DNA of 64,000 nucleotides from Albifimbria verrucaria (taxonomy: Eukaryota; Ascomycota; Sordariomycetes; Hypocreales; Stachybotryaceae): the NCBI GenBank assembly GCA_020081605.1, contig JAHREC010000014.1:62001-126000 (forward strand). The letters are read 5' to 3'. Every line of letters begins with the position of its first letter. Position 1 is the first letter of the stretch. This document shows positions 57,789-64,000 of this stretch, piece after piece. Both the position numbers and the translations under genes were made by a program. The notes below the pieces were generated by a model. That model saw only the letters and a program-made list of their open reading frames with translations, was not told where the DNA came from and made no database searches.

Positions 57789-59084
57789 TTAGACCCCGGA
57801 GGCATATCCGGCCCCTGATAATCTTTCCCGCTTGAAGCAAGCCTGGTGAACAACTCCACTCTCCCTTACCCTATCCCTTACTCTTACCTCCTTCCTCTGT
57901 TGCTCGAGTGGAATCCAAGTTCCGAAGGAGTAACCCTCGTCCATCCTTGGGTCCTGGTGTAATACTCCGCTCCTGTCATGGTGGTGGGCAATAATCGCTT
58001 TGATCGAGGCACTCTCCTCACATACAAGACAAGAGTATCCTTCGACTGTGGTTGCATTGCAATCAAGCATGTTCATGTGGAAACCAAAATGCTGGATTTC
58101 TGAGCCGTATTCAGTGATAATCTTATAGTCAAGGCCTGGGCTTGGCCAGACTATTAGCTCTGTGGTGGTTTGGCTTGTTCCTAGGCTCCTTAGCTTCAGG
58201 CCCTGTAGCACAACGGAACATTAGAAGCTCATCTAACACAAGAGGCATATAGGGTAAGAACGAACATCGTGGGTGCACATTAAGGGCATTTCGTTGGTAG
58301 GTATGTCGATCCAATACGGTGGTGGACCAGCCCAGGTGGAAGACTCGGCGGGAGAATTTCCGAAATAAACATTCCTCACACCAAATTAGTCAAACGCTAC
58401 ATATATAGCTCTTAAATTCTGTTTTTCATTTGCCTTGTAAACCAGCTGCCCTTTCTTGTCTGGTTGTTTGTTGGTTAGCCATTGGTGTAAGAAACACCTT
58501 CAGTTACTTGATATGCCACATAAATGTCTTTGTTCAGGTCGAGCGCATAACGAGTTCGTTGGGTAGGGTTTAGAGGTGAAATAATCGCTTGAAGGCCGAT
58601 AGTTGCCAGTTATAACACGATATACTGGGCGATGATGTTGCATACTTCCTCTGGCAGTTTCTGGAGAATGTTCTGGCATAACTTCCTTGCAGCAATGTTG
58701 CTTATGCGCTTCGCTCTTAAGCAGTCGTCCCGATACGACGGGTTATAGTTGTAACGCAGCTGCGACTTCGAAGGCCGAGGAAAATGAAATGGGCTTGGTG
58801 GTATGACATCGTGTGTAGAAAGCACGAATTGGCTCTCCAGCGCGCATACAGCTGTACTCCCCACACATGTGGATCTTGATGCCACTGCCAAGATCGACTG
58901 CTTGTAAATGATGAAAGGGAAAAGAGGGTGTAGTGCTCGAGTTTGTACGAACTTAATGAGGCTTTATGTTAGAAGACGGTGAAATGTGATGATATTACCC
59001 AGAAGCTCTGAAGGGCTTACTAGCAATGATAATTTCATCCTCCTCAAACCTGAATCGACATAATGAGCACCGCACCTCCTCCAT
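57789..59084 (-). pseudogene. Conserved fungal protein with N-terminal CxxC motif
   Basis: Function unknown. Exon 1 from the ATG at 59084 encodes MEEVRCSLCRFRFEEDEIII and ends at a GTAAGC donor near 59020. A second block (58860-58610) reads RYNYNPSYRDDCLRAKRISN and LCQNILQKLPEEVCNIIAQY, an F-box-like helical piece. The third (58211-57800) reads GSEIQHFGFHMNMLD and TTVEGYSCLVCEESASIKAI, followed by FGTWIPLEQ. This order (zinc-binding start, R-x-x-Y-N-P, L-P-x-E-V-C-x-x-I-A-x-Y, then a beta-rich tail) recurs in a fungal family without known role. Missing exon joins and a Ser/Cys-rich stretch at 58870 suggest decay, but splicing could explain part of it. Confidence 0.55.
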
Positions 59085-59099
59085 GCAGTACTCTTCGCG

Positions 59100-60000
59100 C
59101 CATTCAAGAAAGCCGGGTGGGCTCGGCTCACCCATGTTGTGTCTACAACCGTTGTTGAATCACAATGATGCAGCTGTTCAAATCTGCAGTGAGATGGTCA
59201 GGCAGCAACCAGGAGGGCATCTGTCTGGATTGAGACGCATCTCCTCAAGGTCGGTCGGCCGGTACCGGTTCCGGCACTAGGTAGCTACTTTGGTAGGTAC
59301 CTTACCTAAATAGAGGCTCCACAAACATCTGGTCATACATCGGTACAGGAGGCGACTTCATGAACCACCCATTGATGACCACTTGTCATGTAGCTGCATG
59401 CGCGGGGCTATGCCGGTATGGGCCTTCGGTGTATCTGGGCTTTACCAGGTTCTGATTGGTCAATTCTCTAGCTAGCTTGCTTAGCACTCCAGTACCGGTA
59501 CCTAGTCTGTACAGTACAGTAACCGGTGGAGTCGGCAACTCATATTATTGGTGCGCCGCTCAACACGCAGGGACCAGAAAGAAAGCCACACTGATTACTT
59601 ACCGAATGGCGTAAGGTACCATCTCCCCTTGTAATGTACAGGGGCTTAGAAGAAAAAGAGGCTCCAGGTAACTACTTTAGATGTTTCTTTTCTTATCCAC
59701 TACGGAGAATAGCTGCTACGGTGGCCAGGCCGTACATACCTGACTGCCACGGATCCCGAGGCAAAGATACCGCCGGCCCGCATCAGGGATACCCATTACT
59801 ACAATGGGTATAGCTACGGCGGCATCATGAAGGCTTCATCAGTGCGGTGGCAGCGAGGGCCATGATCGAGCCCTTAGGTCCCTTGCAATAGCTGAGTGGG
59901 TACCTTGCTTGATTCGGCCATCGTCGTTTTCTATTTTGACTTCCGAGGCCTCGTCATTTAAGCCTGTGGAGTCTCGTTCCTATTCTCGTTAGAATGCAAT
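59100..60000. other. Intergenic, palindromic GGTACC-rich sequence
   Basis: No gene. Many GGTACC/GGTACCTT-like motifs occur between 59260 and 59640 (for example 59258, 59296 and 59505). No element structure could be defined. Confidence 0.4.
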
Positions 60001-60009
60001 GCTTATGCC

Positions 60010-61069
60010 ATGTCAGAAATGTCAGAAAATGACATTTCATCTTCGCAATCATTCTCCTCGGGAGTCAGAAGTGAGTGGTGATTCCAATGCAGCCTGCGTA
60101 CCACTCGATGCAACTTGGTGCTCGTCAAGCGCTTCCTCATGCACTCGAGCTGGAAACCGTTCATCAAATCCGGCGAAGATAATTGGACCGCAGTAGCGGA
60201 TCCTGCCGATCGCAAGCGAATCCAGAACAGGCCTCGCAACGAGCAAGGCGTATGCACGGAAACACCCTCAAGCCCCGCCAGAATTACCTTGCTAATTATG
60301 AATCACAGGCTTGCGCCTTGCGGTCAAACAGGACCAAGCCCAGGTGCAGGGCGAAAGTAGCACTGCCGATACGGGCACCATCTCAAGAGGGCTTGCTGTT
60401 CCAGACGGCCATCGTGAGCAGCCATCCCTCGAGGTGTTAGATCTGGCTGCGGCAGGAACAGTTGATACGAATGCAGTCGGCTCGCAGTTCTCATTCCCGG
60501 GACCTACGGTGGACACCCACTTTCTCGTGTTGACTGACATGACTGCTTATGGGGCTCTGGCCGCCATTGCACAGGTCCTTGACCTTAATTGCCTTCTCAG
60601 GCCCGGCTTTCACATCCAGGCATCGGTAGATAAACTGCCTTCACCTATAGCACCGACGCAGCTGCAAGACTGTGTCGCGCACCGACCATACGTGGACATG
60701 CTGCCTTGGCCTTCTTTAAGGGACCGGCTCCTTAGATCCATCACCGCCATCAACGAAGACGAGTTCATGACAGACATGCTCAATGGAAGCTTCAAGGTTT
60801 GGGGCTCAGTCCCTTGGGATCCTATGGGATGGGAGGTCGGAGAAGATTTCGCAACAAGATGGTGGTTCCTGATTGATGATGGCATCATCCGAACAACCAA
60901 CTTCTGGAGAGCCCAGCGGGAGAGAAGCCTTTACGAGTATCCTTTTTGCGGCAAAATATCGCAGAATGCGATTAGTTCTTCCATGGGACTCGTCCTCTGT
61001 TATTTTCTGCCGCGTTTAACCAAATGGGGTTGGTGGGAATGCATTCTGACCAAGGTCACTATATTCTGA
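60010..61069 (+). pseudogene. bZIP transcription factor with DUF3425 domain
   Basis: The ATG at 60010 gives a Ser-rich start, then in the same frame, after a TGA at 60079, [19 protein letters not shown]. This is the acidic lead-in and basic region of fungal bZIP proteins. The rest of the basic region ([10 protein letters not shown]) is in another frame. The 252-codon frame at 60311-61069 holds the DUF3425 domain: HRPYVDMLPWPSLRDRLLRS, VWGSVPWDPMGWEVGEDFAT and RWWFLIDDGIIRTTNFWRAQ. These motifs are intact, ending at KWGWWECILTK. The leucine zipper is not recognisable. Members regulate stress or secondary metabolism in some fungi, but no target can be inferred here. Confidence 0.8.
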
Positions 61070-61278
61070 CAGATTCAGTGCCCCTAGGCGTAAGATAGTT
61101 GACAGACCATGGGCCAGCCTTCAAATCTACAAGATAAAGACATGCGCGTATTTATATCAATACTGCGCCCGCTTCAGACAAGAGACACTAATTTATCATA
61201 CCCATTTCTTAGCTCTATTCTCGCTTCGTCTGCCTCATAATCCAACGGATTTCTTTTACCCTCTCCTCAGACACAATC

Positions 61279-62254
61279 ATGAGAGCTACACTCGCTCAGC
61301 TATTTCCACAATCACCCACCTTCACGGGAGACAGTCTGCCTTCGCTAGAAGGAAAAGTCTTTTAGTAACGGGTGGAACAAATGGAGTCGGCTTGGAGCTT
61401 GTCAAGTTGCTTTATGCTAAAGGAGGGACGATTTATATCCCTTGCCGGTCGCCCACCAAGGCATCCCAGAGTATCAAAACGTTGGAAAGAATCTACCCAG
61501 ATAGTGTCGGTGTTCTGAGGTCCCTCCATCTCGATTTGAATGATTTGGCTTCTGTGGCATCCTGTGCCTCCGCCTTTCTGGCACAAGAATGTCGACTCGA
61601 TGTCTTATGGAACAATGCAGGTGTCAGCTACGCGCCGCATGATGAGCTCACCGTTCAGGAATACGAGCCACACATAGGAATCAACTGCTTAGGACCCTTC
61701 CTCTTGACAAAGCTACTACTGCCTGTCCTTAGAAAGACAGCGAATATCGCGCCTCCAGCCTCCACGCGAGTCGTCTTCATTGGTTCCGGCATGGTAGACA
61801 TGGCGGCACCCCTGGAGGTATACCTCTGGCTGAGCTGACTCCTGGCAAACAATCCAAGAACCTGGCGCGCAACTACGCCATCTCAAAGACTGGAAACTGG
61901 TTCCTCGCGTCCGAATTTGACCGCCGTGCCCGTATTGATGGGATTTTGTTCCTTGCGCAAAATCCAGGCAATTTGGTGACGAACATATGGGATCGTGTGC
62001 CGTGGCTGATAAAAGCCTCTTCCTGGATTCTCTTGCACCCACCCGAGAGAGGTGCGTATGCAGAACTTTGGGCTGGGCTCAGCTCGGACATAAAAATGGA
62101 AGACGGCGGTCGGTATGGCATCCCATGGGGAACATGGCACCCTTGCCCTCGGTCGGATATTCTTAAGAGCTTAAAACCAAAGGAAGAGGGAGGGACCGGT
62201 CTGGCGGCGGATTTCTGGGATTGGTGTGACGAGCAGACAAAGAGTTTCGTATGA
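61279..62254 (+). CDS. Short-chain dehydrogenase/reductase
   Basis: NAD(P)-dependent oxidoreductase of the Rossmann-fold SDR family; substrate unknown. The ATG at 61279 opens MRATLAQLFPQSPTF. The cofactor loop TGGTNGVG comes next, then LWNNAGVSY, the active-site serine region VVFIGSGM and the catalytic pair in NYAISKTGNW (Y-x3-K). The frame shifts twice: TTTT at 61360-61363 and CCCC at 61809-61812 each seem one base short. Adding them gives about 325 residues, a normal length for this subgroup, with every motif intact. It is probably a functional gene carrying sequencing errors. It starts 210 bp after the DUF3425 gene on the same strand and may be its target, but that is speculation. Confidence 0.88.
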
Positions 62255-62259
62255 GAAAT

Positions 62260-62639
62260 TGACCTCTGGATATATCCCGAGCCGATAGGAAGAAGAGAGA
62301 GCGCCTCAGTTTAATAACAATATTTAGACATCGCAACACATGGCATCTTATTGGTTCAACTCGGTGATTCTTGAGGGCCACAGCGAGGAGAGAAATATCC
62401 AGGGACACTTCTGTTGGGGATTTAGGCAAGATAGATGATCTGTTTGCAAAATTAGCTATAGCTAAGATACCTGTACTAACAACCGCGGTTACAAACATAT
62501 AACTCCTAGCTTTTTGTGTTTTTATATGGTAATGCACAAATGGGGTATCAAGGGAATCGAAGCAATAGTCGTTTTTGAATCTTGGATTCTTATTTAATGG
62601 AGTATTGCCTATAGTTCTGATGCACTTCTTCCAGGCCAC
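62260..62639 (-). other. ORF of uncertain status, possible membrane helix
   Basis: A 158-codon minus-strand frame from 62639 overlaps the SDR 3' end antisense. Its upstream part contains ARSYMFVTAVVSTGILAIAN, a possible membrane helix. The overlap with a better gene and the absence of homology make it doubtful. Confidence 0.25.
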
Positions 62640-62649
62640 AGTCCCCGTC

Positions 62650-64000
62650 TAGCCGAAAACTTGTCAAACTGTGAGACCTGCTTCTTGTCATAGGGGCAAT
62701 ATAGCCGCACATGCCAGTTTTATCTGGTTTTGCCTATTCAGAACGGATTGGACATGCCACATGATATGCCTGTCCCAAGGAGGATAACAAGCCCAGCCCC
62801 TTCCAGCAGAATCAGTTATATCAACGGAGTACAAGGGTGTCAAAATCACATTCCTCTAGCATGATGACGTCGAGTGGCAGCTGTCAGACGGAAACAGCAA
62901 CGACCAGCCTTTCAAGCAGCCTACAGACTCTTTGAGCCCCGCCGACAGCGATGAAACCGTCTTTTCAAGCTCACTCAGCCCTCAGTGCTAGGGAAGGTTT
63001 TGGATTAATACGATATTATAAGCAAGACTAATTCCAAGATTAACATAATATATAAGAAGCTAAGCATAGACTTTACCTACCCTCCCTCTTCTACACCCTC
63101 TCGGTTAATTTCCCTTCATAGAAGATCCCACCGGCATTATCTATATACTAGACCCTTTCAAAGGTGACTTTAACAGCATACAATATAATATCAGAAGCTG
63201 GTATAAGAAATCCGCCATCGTAGCTGACTCGCTCCAAAGCCAGGTTATATAAGCATCCATACTGCCTACTGTTGAGCCCCTATAAGTCCGCCCCGACTCA
63301 TTGACCATCCCTTACCTAGCCCCCGCCACCGCCCTCCTAGCCGAGGACATCCGCCTTAGGGCAGCCAATAGCAGCTCCAACCTTATCGCACGGGTGTTCT
63401 ACACTATGCCCCTCGAAAAAAGCTGGTCATGGACACAGACTAGGACTTCACCTATAAGGCCATGCTCTACCATATAGACATTGACTATCGCCAGGATATT
63501 ATACATACGGATTGCCCCACGGTAGGTACGGGCACCCAACGACCTCCGTCACGAGATGGGCGCCAGTCTTGAGTCTTCATGCATACCTAGCTCAAGGATA
63601 AGTACGCACACGCCGTCATGGCGCTGTAGTTCGCCAACCTATTTAATCCCTAGCTCACCGACTGTATTAGAATATTGGACGATAAGCAAATAAAAAGAAT
63701 TAAGTACAGGTGGATGGGAAAAGGCAAAAGCTGTCGCCTAATAGCCCTCAAAACTATCATCACCACAGGCGACAACGAGGCCATTCAGTGACAACCAACG
63801 AAAACTACTCTAAATCTGTAAGCAACTGGCCGTGTGGCTCGTTGTTGCCGTGTGACCGTCGCTGTAGAAACACGGGAGAACGGCCCATACGGGCCGCTAA
63901 CAGGCCTTTCGGAACAGGATTTTCATGCTGTGAAGAGGTGGAAGTAGAGGCAGTCGAGGGTTTCGCTTATTCAGGAACTGAAGTCTCTGTTGTTTAAGTG
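62650..64000. other. Gene-poor right end with possible coding relic
   Basis: From about 63200 to 63760 base composition shifts to C-rich codon-like text (for example DFTYKAMLYHIDIDYRQDII), interrupted by TAG codons. It looks like a mutated coding region, perhaps from a mobile element, but no family is recognisable. The final ORF (63710-63997) runs off the window. Confidence 0.3.

Noticed and set aside
1..64000. Starship giant transposon carrying NLR cargo
   Set aside because: NLR and paralogue cargo would fit, but no DUF3435 tyrosine-recombinase captain or flanking repeats were found in the window.
1..64000. CRISPR arrays, bacterial operons or rRNA genes
   Set aside because: The only regular direct repeats are the 99-bp ankyrin units, the 12-bp coding repeat, microsatellites and the minisatellite. 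Genes are intron-bearing fungal types.

Overview
The window looks like accessory or subtelomeric DNA from a filamentous ascomycete (Pezizomycotina, plausibly a Sordariomycete). Genes have short GT-AG introns of about 57-64 nt. Families seen include fungal NLR-like STAND receptors, a HET-domain protein, Zn2Cys6 and bZIP-DUF3425 regulators, a hypocrealean-type peptide synthetase, a fungal phytochrome, a PTH11-like membrane protein and a Tad-type LINE. There are no bacterial operons, rRNA genes, convincing tRNAs or CRISPR arrays. The species cannot be fixed from the sequence alone.

Layout. 0.2-3.9 kb (-): NACHT-ankyrin NLR-like gene with 99-bp ankyrin repeats. 4.4-9.0 kb (-): Tad-like LINE with an internal deletion. 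9.6-11.4 kb (+): GC-rich gene of unknown function. 11.9-15.8 kb (-): small hypothetical gene, a nucleoside-phosphorylase/NACHT fragment joined to a C2H2 finger fragment, and another hypothetical relic. 16.8-24.2 kb: Zn2Cys6 regulator, a one-module-long NRPS remnant, the start of a PTH11-like gene and a phytochrome lacking its 3' end, meeting at sharp junctions. 26.5-31.9 kb: conserved hypothetical, P450-like fragment, piggyBac-like transposase carrying a palindromic intron-like insert, and a second LINE fragment. 32.4-45.7 kb: Myb-like relic, secreted cysteine-rich protein, chitinase-like C-terminal part, HET-protein remnant, membrane protein and a minisatellite. 48-55.7 kb: fragments or paralogues of conserved signalling genes (bHLH, RGS, endosulfine, Reg1-like). 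57.8-62.3 kb: a fungal conserved gene, bZIP-DUF3425 and a short-chain dehydrogenase. Much of the rest is gene-poor.

Two kinds of damage are superimposed. Many genes are interrupted by single-base length changes, nearly always losses, in short homopolymers, while domains and catalytic motifs on both sides remain intact. The SDR and endosulfine genes are otherwise perfect. This suggests uncorrected sequencing errors at least as much as pseudogene decay, so 'frame-broken' calls are provisional. Other lesions are clearly biological: CpA-to-TpA type nonsense codons (phytochrome, NRPS, Myb-like gene), missing domains, large deletions (LINE copies) and lost catalytic residues (NRPS carrier serine, piggyBac aspartate, phytochrome bilin cysteine).

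No single system unites the genes. The strongest themes are fungal self/non-self recognition (two NLR-like genes and a HET relic), a same-strand run of nutrient-signalling paralogues at 49-56 kb, and a mosaic of truncated core genes typical of duplicated accessory DNA.
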